Shown here: positions 8,051 through 20,201 of the stretch, one piece after another | Layout of the letters: every line of letters starts with the position of its first letter | Numbering within the stretch: the first letter of the stretch is position 1 | Assembly: GCF_963422335.1 (NCBI RefSeq) | Contig: NZ_OY729424.1 | Coordinates: 3,038,001 to 3,102,000 of the forward strand | Direction: 5' to 3' | Length of the DNA stretch: 64,000 bases | From: an uncultured Roseateles sp. | GTDB taxonomy: Bacteria; Pseudomonadota; Gammaproteobacteria; Burkholderiales; Burkholderiaceae_C | Notes under the pieces: generated by a model | Database searches by the model: none | Told to the model about the DNA's origin: nothing | What the model saw: only the letters and a program-made list of their open reading frames with translations | Position numbers and translations under genes: made by a program

Positions 8051-10413
8051 GTCAGTACGCGTCCGAACAAAGCAGGGAGAGGCAATTTGAGTTGGCCGCT
8101 TCTGGCCTTGAAGCGCTCGCCGCTCAAGGCATCGATGAACTCGGCATGCGCCAACGCTGCGGGCAGAGTCAGGGTGACGCTGCGGGGCTGGGTGTCGTTG
8201 TTGAAGGCGGTCAGCGCCCAGCGCTTGCCGTCCCGACGGGCCAGCGCGATCAGGTGCTGGTCCAGATGCAGCGGCGCGTCTATCGAGCCGTGGCGCAGCA
8301 CCGGGTGCCGATGCCGCAGCGAAGTCAAGCGCTTGAAGTCGGCCAGCAGCACCTCGTCCGGCTGCCCTCCCTGGTCGGCCCAGGGGTAGGGCGCGCGGTT
8401 GTAGGGATCGTCGCCACCGCCGACACCGACCTCGTCACCGTAGTAGATCGTCGGCGCGCCGGGGAAGCTCATCTGGAACAGCAGCGCCAGCTTCAGGCGC
8501 TGCTTGGCCAAGGCCAGCTTGGCGGCATCACCATCGTCGAGATAGCCCAGGTGATGCAGCGCCCGCGGCTGATCGTGCGTGGACAGCAGATTCATCAACG
8601 CATAGAAGGCCTGCGGCGGATAGGCTTCGCGCATCAGCTCGATATTGGCGTACAGCTTGCGTGCATCGCCGCCGGCGGCATAGTCCAGCACCGTGTTGCG
8701 GAAGATGTAGTTCATCGTCGAGTCGAACATGTCGCCGACGAGGAACTTGCTGGCATCGAACCAGGTCTCGGCCACGGTCAGCGCATCGGGCCTGTGCGTC
8801 TTGATGGCCCTGCGCCACTCCCGCCAGAAATCGTCGGGCACCCAGGGCGCGACATCCATGCGCCAGCCGGCGGCGCCGTAGTCCAGCCACTGCTTCATCA
8901 CCGAGTCTCGGTCGCCATAGGCAAAGGCGCGGAAGGAGGGCGAACTCTTGTCGATCTCCGGCAGGTCTTTCACGCCGGTCCAGCCCTGGTACTGGTCTTC
9001 GGGCTTGGCTTGGCTGGGGTCGAGCTTGAACCAGCTGGCGTAGGGCGACGCGGCGTTCAGTCGGCCCTTGTCGAAGGCGCCGCCGGCCGGATAGTTGCCG
9101 TAGCGGTTGAAGTAGGGCGAGTCGCTGCCCACATGGTTCAGCGAGGTGTCGGGGATCACGCGCATGCCGCGTTTGGCGGCCTCGGCACACAGGCGCTCGA
9201 AGTCGGCATTGGTGCCGAAGGCCGGGTCCACCTGGCGGTAGTCGGCGGTGTCGTATTTGTGGTTGCTCGCGGCCTTGAAGATGGGTGTCAAGTAGATGGC
9301 GTTGGCGCCCAGGCTTTTGATGTAGTCGAGCTTGGCGATCAGGCCGGCCAGGTCGCCGCCGAAAAAGTCGTTGTTGTAGACGGCGTCGGAGCCGTCGCCC
9401 GGTTTGTGGGGCCTGTCCGTCCAGAGGGCGTGCAGCTCGATGCCCTGGTCCTGGTAGCGGTCGCGGCCCGGCTGCGGGTCGTTCGTGCGGTCGCCGTTGC
9501 GGAAGCGCTCGGGGAAGACGTAGTAATAGACGAGGTCGCGGGCCCAGCCGGGCACCTTGAAGTCGGCAGCATAGACGGTCTGGCGGTAGCGGCGTATGCG
9601 CTTGGCGTCGGCAGGCATCTCTGCCACCAACCCCAGGCCCATGCTGCCGGCCTCGCGAGTCCAGTAGATCTCGTCCCTGTTGTTCTGGAAGACGTAGGTC
9701 TTGCCGGCGATCTCCAGCTCGAAGTGGTAGCCGTAGACGGCCGGCTGCGCGAAGCGATGGCGGGCCTGCCATTGCACGCGCTGGCCTACCGTGCTTGGCT
9801 GCATCGCGATGCGGGCCAGCGGAGCGTAGTCCAGCTTCTCCTGGTTGCCGACCAGGTGCCGGCTCTCCAGCACCAGCGTTGCCCGCGTCACGCCGGGCAG
9901 GGCGCTGAGCATGAACTGCAGCTCGCTGCCGGCAGGCACCGCACCAAAGGGTTTCTTGTGCCGCAGCTCGCGTGAGTCGAAACGCAGGCTCAACGCCACC
10001 GGGTCGGTGATCGCCTTGGGTGGCGCGGCGACGAAGCTGCGCGGCCCCAGGCTCAGCTGCGGCCTGCCTTCGACGAAGCGCAGGGTCAAGGTCTGCTCGC
10101 CGTCGAAGGGCTGCTGCAGATTGGCCTTGGCGCCTAGTGCCGGCTGAGCATCGTCACCGAGGCCTATGCTGGTGTCCGCGCTCCAGTCGGCATCGGCGAT
10201 CTTGAATTCCTGGCGGCCGCTGACAGTGACGTTCAGGTAGTAGGCGTCGCACTGGTACTGGAAGGCATAGTCCTCCCGCGCCGCCCAGCCATTCATGCTG
10301 CCGCGCAGGAACAGTTCGCGTGCGCCCAGCGGGCTGGGCTTGCAGTCGGCTGCTTGCGCCAGGCCGGCAGCCAGGCACCCGGCAAGCGCAACAACCCAAC
10401 TTTGGCACCTCAA
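8041..10413 (-). CDS. Secreted GH13 alpha-amylase/neopullulanase-type glycosidase
   Basis: Large exported alpha-glucan hydrolase, about 790 residues. The proposed start is TTG 10413, which overlaps the malG stop as TTGA and leaves a typical signal peptide ([21 protein letters not shown], cut before ADCKPS). ATG 10452 would add an acidic stretch before the signal. An N-terminal glucan-binding-like module ([14 protein letters not shown]) precedes the catalytic barrel. The GH13 regions are [20 protein letters not shown] (nucleophile Asp), TVAETW (acid/base Glu) and LLSTHDQPR. It is co-transcribed with the importer, so it most likely trims maltodextrins in the periplasm. The exact specificity (amylase versus neopullulanase) is uncertain. 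Confidence 0.85.
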   Translation of the reverse strand: MRCQSWVVALAGCLAAGLAQAADCKPSPLGARELFLRGSMNGWAAREDYAFQYQCDAYYLNVTVSGRQEFKIADADWSADTSIGLGDDAQPALGAKANLQQPFDGEQTLTLRFVEGRPQLSLGPRSFVAAPPKAITDPVALSLRFDSRELRHKKPFGAVPAGSELQFMLSALPGVTRATLVLESRHLVGNQEKLDYAPLARIAMQPSTVGQRVQWQARHRFAQPAVYGYHFELEIAGKTYVFQNNRDEIYWTREAGSMGLGLVAEMPADAKRIRRYRQTVYAADFKVPGWARDLVYYYVFPERFRNGDRTNDPQPGRDRYQDQGIELHALWTDRPHKPGDGSDAVYNNDFFGGDLAGLIAKLDYIKSLGANAIYLTPIFKAASNHKYDTADYRQVDPAFGTNADFERLCAEAAKRGMRVIPDTSLNHVGSDSPYFNRYGNYPAGGAFDKGRLNAASPYASWFKLDPSQAKPEDQYQGWTGVKDLPEIDKSSPSFRAFAYGDRDSVMKQWLDYGAAGWRMDVAPWVPDDFWREWRRAIKTHRPDALTVAETWFDASKFLVGDMFDSTMNYIFRNTVLDYAAGGDARKLYANIELMREAYPPQAFYALMNLLSTHDQPRALHHLGYLDDGDAAKLALAKQRLKLALLFQMSFPGAPTIYYGDEVGVGGGDDPYNRAPYPWADQGGQPDEVLLADFKRLTSLRHRHPVLRHGSIDAPLHLDQHLIALARRDGKRWALTAFNNDTQPRSVTLTLPAALAHAEFIDALSGERFKARSGQLKLPLPALFGRVLTWN

Positions 10414-11300
10414 CCTTTCACCCCACCCGCCGTCAAGCCCGAGACGATCCATCGCTGCGCCAGCAGGAACACCAGGGTGATGGGCAGCCCCGACAGCACC
10501 GCCGCGGCGGCGAAGTCGCCCCACAGAAAGCGCTGGTCGTGCAGAAAGTATTTGGAGCCCACGGCCAGCGTCAGATTGCCCTCTTCGCGCAGCAGCACCG
10601 AGGCGACCGGGTACTCGATGATGGTGCCGATGAAGGCCAGCACGAACACCACCATCAGGATGGGCACGGCCATCGGCAGCAGCACCATGCGGAAGGCCTG
10701 CCAGTGTGTGGCGCCATCGACCTTGGCGCATTCCTCGATCTCGACCGGTATCGTCTCGAAGTAGCCCTTGATGGTCCAGATATGCGTGGCCACGCCGCCC
10801 AGATACGCCATCACCAGGCCGGCGTGGGTCTCCAGCCCCAGGCCCGGCACATAGCTGCCTATGGTCTCGAAGATGGCATATATGGCGACCAGGGCCAGCA
10901 CCGGCGGGAACATTTGCAGCAGCAGCATGCTGTTCAGGATGGGTGTCTTGAAGCTAAAGCGCAGCCGTGCAAAGCCATAGGCGGCGGTGGTCGAGATGCC
11001 GACGATCAGCAGCGCCGACAGCGTGGCGATCTTGATCGAGTTCCACAGCCAGGTCAGCACCGGAAAGGGCGGCTGCACCAGGCTGCCATCGGCGCCCTGG
11101 TAGGGAATGCCCAGAGCGAGCTTCCAATGCTCCAGGCTGATCTCGGTCGGAATCAGGCTGCCGGTGGCGAAGTTGCCCGGCCGCAGCGAGATCGACACGA
11201 CTGCGAGCAGCGGGAAGAGTGTGAGCGCCAGGAACACCCACAGCAGCGCATGGGCGCCATAGACGCGCCAGCGCGCCTGTTTGCCTCGAACAATGGCCAT
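10410..11300 (-). CDS. malG: Maltose/maltodextrin ABC permease MalG
   Basis: Inner-membrane subunit of the maltose importer, 296 residues, the same length as E. coli MalG. It has six hydrophobic segments and the cytoplasmic EAA loop [21 protein letters not shown] that docks on MalK. The short MalG-type periplasmic segment includes [26 protein letters not shown] sequence lies 7 nt before the ATG, overlapping the malF end. The gene begins 9 nt after malF, and its stop overlaps the TTG of the amylase gene. Confidence 0.93.
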   Translation of the reverse strand: MAIVRGKQARWRVYGAHALLWVFLALTLFPLLAVVSISLRPGNFATGSLIPTEISLEHWKLALGIPYQGADGSLVQPPFPVLTWLWNSIKIATLSALLIVGISTTAAYGFARLRFSFKTPILNSMLLLQMFPPVLALVAIYAIFETIGSYVPGLGLETHAGLVMAYLGGVATHIWTIKGYFETIPVEIEECAKVDGATHWQAFRMVLLPMAVPILMVVFVLAFIGTIIEYPVASVLLREEGNLTLAVGSKYFLHDQRFLWGDFAAAAVLSGLPITLVFLLAQRWIVSGLTAGGVKG

Positions 11301-11309
11301 GTCAGCGCC

Positions 11310-12914
11310 TCAGGAGTTTTGAGCCTTGCGCATCAGGCGCAGGTTCAGCAGCGACATCGCTGCCACCAGGAAGAAGATCAGGGTCGAGATCGCCGCGGCC
11401 AGGCCGAAGTCCGAGCCCGAGTCCTTGAAGGCGATGCGGTAGGTGTAGGAAACCAGGATGTCGGTCTGGCCTGCCGGAATCTTGGTGCTGAGGTAGTCGG
11501 GCCGGCCATCGGTCAGCAGCGCGATCAGCACGAAGTTGTTGAAGTTGAAGGCGAAGGCGCTGACCAGCAGCGGCGCCAAGGGCTTGATGACCAGCGGCGC
11601 GGTGATCTTGAAGAAGTTGGTCAGCGGGCCGGCGCCGGCAATCGCAGAGGCCTCGTAGAGGTCCGACGGAATGGCCTTCAGCAGGCCGGCGCACAGAATC
11701 ATGATGTAGGGATAGCCCAGCCAGACATTGACGATCACCAGCATGATCTTGGCCAGCAGCGGGTCGGCGAACCAGGCCGGCTTGATGCCCACCAGCGCGT
11801 CGAGAATGGCATTGATCTCGCCGAAGTTCTGGTTGAACAGGCCCTTGAACACCAGGATGGAGATGAAGCCCGGCACCGCATAGGGCAGGAACAACAGCGT
11901 GCGGTAGGTGGTGCGGTACTTCAGGTCGTCCCAGTTCAGGAGCACGGCCAGCAGCATGCCGATGGCGGTGGAGAAGATCACCGTCAGCAGCGAAAACATG
12001 ACCGTCCAGCTGAAGATGTTCAGGAAGGGGCCGCGGAACTCGGCGTCCGCCACCATGCGGACGTAGTTCTGCCAACCCACCGTAACCTTGTAGCCCGGCT
12101 GCAGCGGCTGACCTGCGGTGTTCTCGTAGTAGCCGGTTTGTCCGTTCGGCTTGAACAGCTGGCCATCCGTTTCGCGCTTCAGGCTGCCATCGGGCAGCTC
12201 CGCCCAATGCCGCTTGATCGGGCCGAACTCGCGCAGGCCCAGATAGTGCAGCTCGCTCAGGCCCGTGGCGGCCGGCAGGACCAGGCTCAGCTTCATCAGC
12301 GCCTCGCGGTGCTTGATCAGTTCGCGCAGCGGCAGTGCGGCCTGCAGCGGTGCATTCAGCGGCAGCATCTCGACGCGCAACTCGTCGCGGGTGGGTCCCA
12401 GCGCCAGCGGCGGCGACACCCAGCGCGCCTGCGCCTGCCCCTGCTCCGTCCCCTCCGTGCTGAGCACCAGCCGGTAGGCCTTCTTGTCTGCGCCATCGGC
12501 ATGCAGGCTGAAGGGCTGGACCTGGTCCTCGACCGCCTCGTGCTGGTCCAGCAGGTACTCGCGCACCCGCTCCTGACTCAGCAAATGGGTGGACGAGTAG
12601 TTGGTGAAGCCTATCTGCGCCGTGTAGATCAGCGGAAAGGCGATGAAGACCAGCATGCCGGCGATGCCCGGGAACAGGTAGCGATAGGCGAAGCCCGCGT
12701 TGGAGACATAGACGTAGAAGCCGGCGCTGAACAGGGCCAGCAGGCCCAGCGCCCACAGCGTCTGACCGCTGGCGTGGATCATGAACACCAGGTACAGCGA
12801 GGCCAGCATGGCCAGCCCGGTGATGGGCCAGCGCAGCGCGCGTGCCGCGTTTTCCAACGGGCTTGGCGGCAGGGTGCTGTAGCCCTTGGCAAGGGTAGCG
12901 GTCATCGCGTTCAT
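11310..12914 (-). CDS. malF: Maltose/maltodextrin ABC permease MalF
   Basis: Permease subunit, 534 residues (E. coli MalF has 514). N-terminal helices are followed by the long periplasmic P2 domain typical of proteobacterial MalF (residues about 95-300, including LLDQHEAVEDQVQPFSL). Then come the permease core with YRTLLFLPYAVPGFISILVF, GLFNQNFGEIN, and the EAA loop EASAIAGAGPLTNFFKI. The start ATG 12914 overlaps the malE stop as ATGA; a second in-frame ATG lies 9 nt further in. Presence of the P2 loop supports true maltodextrin import with MalE docking. Confidence 0.93.
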   Translation of the reverse strand: MNAMTATLAKGYSTLPPSPLENAARALRWPITGLAMLASLYLVFMIHASGQTLWALGLLALFSAGFYVYVSNAGFAYRYLFPGIAGMLVFIAFPLIYTAQIGFTNYSSTHLLSQERVREYLLDQHEAVEDQVQPFSLHADGADKKAYRLVLSTEGTEQGQAQARWVSPPLALGPTRDELRVEMLPLNAPLQAALPLRELIKHREALMKLSLVLPAATGLSELHYLGLREFGPIKRHWAELPDGSLKRETDGQLFKPNGQTGYYENTAGQPLQPGYKVTVGWQNYVRMVADAEFRGPFLNIFSWTVMFSLLTVIFSTAIGMLLAVLLNWDDLKYRTTYRTLLFLPYAVPGFISILVFKGLFNQNFGEINAILDALVGIKPAWFADPLLAKIMLVIVNVWLGYPYIMILCAGLLKAIPSDLYEASAIAGAGPLTNFFKITAPLVIKPLAPLLVSAFAFNFNNFVLIALLTDGRPDYLSTKIPAGQTDILVSYTYRIAFKDSGSDFGLAAAISTLIFFLVAAMSLLNLRLMRKAQNS

Positions 12915-14085
12915 TTGATGTTCAGCAGCATGCGGCCCGAGGCGCCGTCGAGTGCGTCCTTCGGCGATTGCAGTCCGTTGGTGATGGCTTCCAGCCCGGC
13001 GTCCATCGCGGTCCAGAAGCGGCCGACCTCGGGGATGTTGGGAATCGGCTCGCCGACGCGGACGTTGTCCATGCTCGCCCGTATCAGCGGATTGACGGCC
13101 AGCTCGGCGTAGAAGGCCTTGTTGGCCGGCACGCCTATGGCCACGTCGGCGTCCAGCACCTTGAGCGCCTCGGGCCGCATCAGATGGTTCTCGATGAACT
13201 CGCGGGCGATGTCCTTGAGCTTGCTGGGCGCGGCAATCATGCAGCCCAGCACGCCGATGAAGGGCTTGGACGGCTTGCCCGGCGTCACCGCCGGAATGGC
13301 CGCCACGCCGAAATCGATCTTGGCCTTGCGGGCGTTGTCCCAGGCCCAGGGGCCGGTGATCATCATCGCCACCTCGCCGCGGGCGAAGGCGCTCTCCATC
13401 TCGGAGTAGCGCGCGCCCTTGGGCATATGGCCTTCGCGTATCAGCCGGTTGATCATGGTTGCCCCGGCCAGCGCGCCGGCATTGTTGACGCTGACCTTGG
13501 CCGCGTCGTACTCGCCCTGGGCGTCGCGCTCGAAGATGGTGCCGCCGGCCCCGGCCAGCAGCGGCCAGCTGAAGAAGCTCTTGTTGTAGTCCCAGAGGAT
13601 GGCGTGCTTGCCGGTCTTGGCCAGTTCCCTGTCCAGCGCGATGACTTCGTCGAAGGTCGCCGGAGGCTTGGGGACGAGGGCCTTGTTGTAGATCAGGCCT
13701 ATGGTCTCGATGGCGATCGGATAGCCCCAGAGGCGCCCCTGATAACCCAGGGCCTTCCAGGCCTTGTCCTCGACCTCGGCATACAGTGCCTTGCCGGGGC
13801 GTATCGGGGTCAGCAGGCCCGCCTTGGCCCATTCGCCGACGCGGTCGTGGGGCCAGCAGAAGATGTCCGGGCCCTTGCCGGCGCCGACCGCCTGCTGGAA
13901 CTTGTCGGTGGCGTCGACCGGATGCTCTACCACGACCTTGACGCCGGAGACTTTTTCGAATGCATCGCCGACCTTCTGCAGGCCGTTGTAGGCCTTGTCG
14001 CCATTGATCCAGACCAGCAGCTTGTGGCCCTGGGCCTGGGCCGAACCCGCCAGCAGCAGGCCGGCCAGCAGCAATGATGCCGACC

Positions 14086-14089
<4 letters not shown>
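12911..14089 (-). CDS. malE: Maltose/maltodextrin-binding periplasmic protein MalE
   Basis: Exported substrate-binding protein, 392 residues. The signal peptide MRSASLLLAGLLLAGSAQA is cut after residue 19. The mature start KLLVWINGDKAYNGL and the segments VEHPVDATDKFQQAVGAG, GPDIFCWPHDRVGEWAKAG and TGPWAWDNARK match the MalE family closely. It starts in an ATGA overlap with malK and ends in one with malF, the same junction type throughout the operon. It captures maltose and maltodextrins released by the secreted GH13 enzymes. Confidence 0.94.
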
Positions 14090-15204
<1,115 letters not shown>

Positions 15205-15317
15205 TGGGCTGCTCCGTGCCGGGCGCGAACGCTCGGCTTGTCTCGGGGATGGGATCGCCGCGGGCCAGGACCCGCAGCGACGCACCAGGGCAGGGCCCGG
15301 GCGCTGAATTTGTTGTG

Positions 15318-15346
15318 AATATACAGGCTGAAATGTAGTCTTACAA
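15318..15346 (-). promoter_or_regulatory. Sigma-70-type promoter of the malK operon
   Basis: On the minus strand -35 TTGTAA (15346-15341) and -10 TATATT (15323-15318) are separated by 17 nt. Transcription would start near 15311, giving a leader of about 107 nt before the malK GTG. The -35 box lies inside operator 15334-15348. Confidence 0.6.
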
Positions 15347-15348
15347 CA
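15334..15348. promoter_or_regulatory. Putative operator, TGTAG-N5-CAACA
   Basis: Imperfect inverted repeat TGTAGTCTTACAACA (one mismatch to TGTAG-N5-CTACA) overlapping the -35 box of the malK promoter. It is one of four related sites in the window; see also 15421, 33791 and 33877. Confidence 0.5.
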
Positions 15349-15420
15349 GTAATTTCACCCATTGGTCACTGGCAAATTCATTGAAATCAATGGGTTAATG
15401 CCGAGATCGGGAATTTACTA

Positions 15421-15435
15421 TGTAGTGAAACTACA
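15421..15435. promoter_or_regulatory. Putative operator, perfect TGTAG-N5-CTACA
   Basis: Perfect inverted repeat TGTAGTGAAACTACA, arms TGTAGT/ACTACA around GAA, 96 nt before glgP. Its centre is 87 bp from that of the 15334 site, about eight helical turns. It probably binds a dimeric regulator of the alpha-glucan genes. Confidence 0.6.
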
Positions 15436-15530
15436 CATTTTTATGTGTCTGAGCGATACTCCGGCCGACGCCGCCGCTGACCCCGGCAATTCTTGCCCTT
15501 GCCCACAGGGCTCGCATTGAGACACACCCT

Positions 15531-18029
<2,499 letters not shown>

Positions 18030-18045
18030 GGGAGAAGGCCGCACG

Positions 18046-20199
18046 ATGCTGGAGTCAGACGAGCTCAATGCGCTGCTGCAGGCGCGCCATGCCGACCCGT
18101 TCGCGGTGCTGGGCCTGCATGCTGCAGGAGACGGCCGGATGTGGCTGCGCGCGATGCTGCCCGGCGCCCTGGGCGTGATGGTGCTGGAGGCCGCCACGCG
18201 CAGGGTCGTGGCCACCTTGCCCCATCGTTCGGGTGGCTTCTTCGAGGCGATGCTTCCGCGCCGGCGCAAGCCCTTCGACTACCGGCTGCAGGTGCGCTGG
18301 GACGATGGGCTCGAAGGCTGCTATGCCGATGCCTATGCCTTCGGCCCACAGCTGGACGAGCAAGATCTGGCCCTGCTGCGTGACGGCACCCACCCGCGGC
18401 CCTACACCGTGCTCGGTGCGCATGCGATGTCCAACGGCGATGTGGCCGGCGTGCGCTTCGCCGTCTGGGCGCCGCATGCGTTTCGCGTCAGCGTCGTGGG
18501 CAACTTCAACACTTGGGATGGCCGGCGCCACGCGATGCGCTTGCGCCACGGGTCGGGGATCTGGGAAATCTTCGTGCCCCATGCGGCGCCGGGCGATCTG
18601 TACAAGTTCGAGATCGTTGCAGCCGATGGAACCCTGCTGCCGCTGAAGGCCGACCCCTGTGCCCGCGCCGCCCAGCTGCGCCCCGACACGGCCAGCATCG
18701 TCACCGCCTTGCCGCCGGCGCAGGCGCTGCCGGCGGAGCGGGCGGCGGCGAACCGGCGCGATGCGGCAATCACCATCTACGAGGCGCATGCGGCCTCATG
18801 GCGCAAGCCTGAAGGCCGCTTCCCCACCTGGGACGAGCTGGCCGCCGAGCTGCCGGCCTATGCCGCCGACCTGGGCTTCACGCACATCGAGCTGATGCCG
18901 GTCAGCGAGCATCCCTTCGACGGTTCCTGGGGCTATCAGACCCTGGGCCTGTTCGCGCCCAGCGCCCGCTTCGGCCCGCCGGAAGGCTTTGCACGCTTTG
19001 TCACTGCCTGCCGCGAGCGCGGCCTGGGCCTGCTGCTGGACTGGGTGCCAGCCCACTTCCCCAGCGACGCTTTCGGCCTGGCCCAGTTCGACGGCACGCA
19101 TCTGTATGACTATGCCGATCCGCGCGAGGGTTTGCACCGCGACTGGAACACGCTGATCTACAACTTCGCCCGCCCCGAGGTGCGCCAGTTCCTGATCGCC
19201 AGCGCGCTGTACTGGGCAGAGCGCTGGGGCATCGATGGCCTGCGCGTTGATGCGGTCGCCTCCATGCTTTACCGCGACTATTCGCGCCCGGCCGGCGAGT
19301 GGCTGCCCAATGCCCAGGGCGGACGCGAGAACCTCGAAGCGATCTCGCTGTTCAAGCAGCTCAACGAGCGCCTGGGTATGGACGCGCCGGGGGCGATCAC
19401 GCTGGCCGAGGAGTCCACCAGCTTCCCCGGCGTGTCCGCGCCGACCTCTGGCGGCGGCCTGGGCTTCCACTACAAGTGGAATATGGGCTGGATGAACGAC
19501 ACCCTGCGCTATATGCAGGAGGACCCCATCCACCGCCGCTGGCACCACGACAAGATGACGTTCGGCCTGGTCTATGCGTTCAGCGAGAGCTTCGTGCTGC
19601 CGATCTCGCATGACGAGGTCGTGCACGGCAAGGGCTCCATGCTGGTCAAGATGCCCGGCGACCTATGGCAGAAGTTCGCCAATCTGCGCGCCTACTACGG
19701 CTTTATGTGGGGCCACCCGGGCAAAAAGCTGCTCTTCATGGGCCAGGAGATTGCCCAGCCCAACGAATGGAATCACGAGGTCTCGCTGACCTGGGGCTTG
19801 CTCGACGACTCGCGCCATGCCGGCGTGCAGCGCCTGGTGCGCGACCTGAACCATCTGTACCGCGATCAGCCGGCACTGCACCGTCTGGATTGCGAGGCCG
19901 CTGGCTTCGAATGGCTGGTCAAGGACGACGCCGAGCAGTCGGTGCTGGCCTGGCTGCGACGAGACGGGCAGGGCGGGGCAGTGATCGTCGTTTGCAACTT
20001 CACGCCGGTGCCGCGCCCGGGCTACCGCGTGCCGGTGCCCGCAGGCTTCGGTGCCTGGAAGGAAGTCTTGAACACCGACTCGGCGCACTATGGCGGCAGC
20101 AATCTGGGCAATCTGGAGGGGGCGCTGCGGGCCGATTCCAGTCATGTCATTTCGCTGACGCTACCTCCATTGGCCACCTTGTTCCTGGTGCCCCTCTGA
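18046..20199 (+). CDS. glgB: 1,4-alpha-glucan branching enzyme
   Basis: GH13 branching enzyme, 717 residues (E. coli GlgB has 728). An N-terminal N1 module (HADPFAVLGLH) and a CBM48 domain (GVRFAVWAPHAFRVSVVGNFN) precede the catalytic barrel. Catalytic segments are LLLDWVPAHF, GLRVDAVASMLY (nucleophile Asp), ITLAEESTSF (acid/base Glu) and PISHDEVVHGKGSML. ATG 18046 is preferred because GGAGAAGG lies upstream and the in-frame start at 17983 falls inside glgP. It starts 16 nt after the glgP stop. It introduces alpha-1,6 branches into glycogen. Confidence 0.95.
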   Translation: MLESDELNALLQARHADPFAVLGLHAAGDGRMWLRAMLPGALGVMVLEAATRRVVATLPHRSGGFFEAMLPRRRKPFDYRLQVRWDDGLEGCYADAYAFGPQLDEQDLALLRDGTHPRPYTVLGAHAMSNGDVAGVRFAVWAPHAFRVSVVGNFNTWDGRRHAMRLRHGSGIWEIFVPHAAPGDLYKFEIVAADGTLLPLKADPCARAAQLRPDTASIVTALPPAQALPAERAAANRRDAAITIYEAHAASWRKPEGRFPTWDELAAELPAYAADLGFTHIELMPVSEHPFDGSWGYQTLGLFAPSARFGPPEGFARFVTACRERGLGLLLDWVPAHFPSDAFGLAQFDGTHLYDYADPREGLHRDWNTLIYNFARPEVRQFLIASALYWAERWGIDGLRVDAVASMLYRDYSRPAGEWLPNAQGGRENLEAISLFKQLNERLGMDAPGAITLAEESTSFPGVSAPTSGGGLGFHYKWNMGWMNDTLRYMQEDPIHRRWHHDKMTFGLVYAFSESFVLPISHDEVVHGKGSMLVKMPGDLWQKFANLRAYYGFMWGHPGKKLLFMGQEIAQPNEWNHEVSLTWGLLDDSRHAGVQRLVRDLNHLYRDQPALHRLDCEAAGFEWLVKDDAEQSVLAWLRRDGQGGAVIVVCNFTPVPRPGYRVPVPAGFGAWKEVLNTDSAHYGGSNLGNLEGALRADSSHVISLTLPPLATLFLVPL

Positions 20200-20201
20200 C
20201 C

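Larger units (their letters stand above)
15205..15530. other. Divergent malK/glgP control region
   Basis: 326 bp without a gene between the divergent malK and glgP operons. It is visibly more A+T-rich than the flanks from about 15305 to 15450. It holds the malK promoter, about 110 nt of malK leader, and two TGTAG-N5-CTACA-type operators. No convincing small gene was found. Confidence 0.7.

Noticed and set aside
10345..10413. Lipobox LAGC in the amylase signal peptide
   Set aside because: The hydrophobic stretch before the cysteine is only about six residues and continues after it to a normal AQA/AD cleavage site, so ordinary signal peptidase I processing is more likely.
10320..13112. 930-codon open frame on the plus strand across malG, malF and malE
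   Set aside because: Antisense to three clear genes; its product is rich in Gln, His, Arg and Ala without any family likeness, as usual for the frame opposite high-GC genes.
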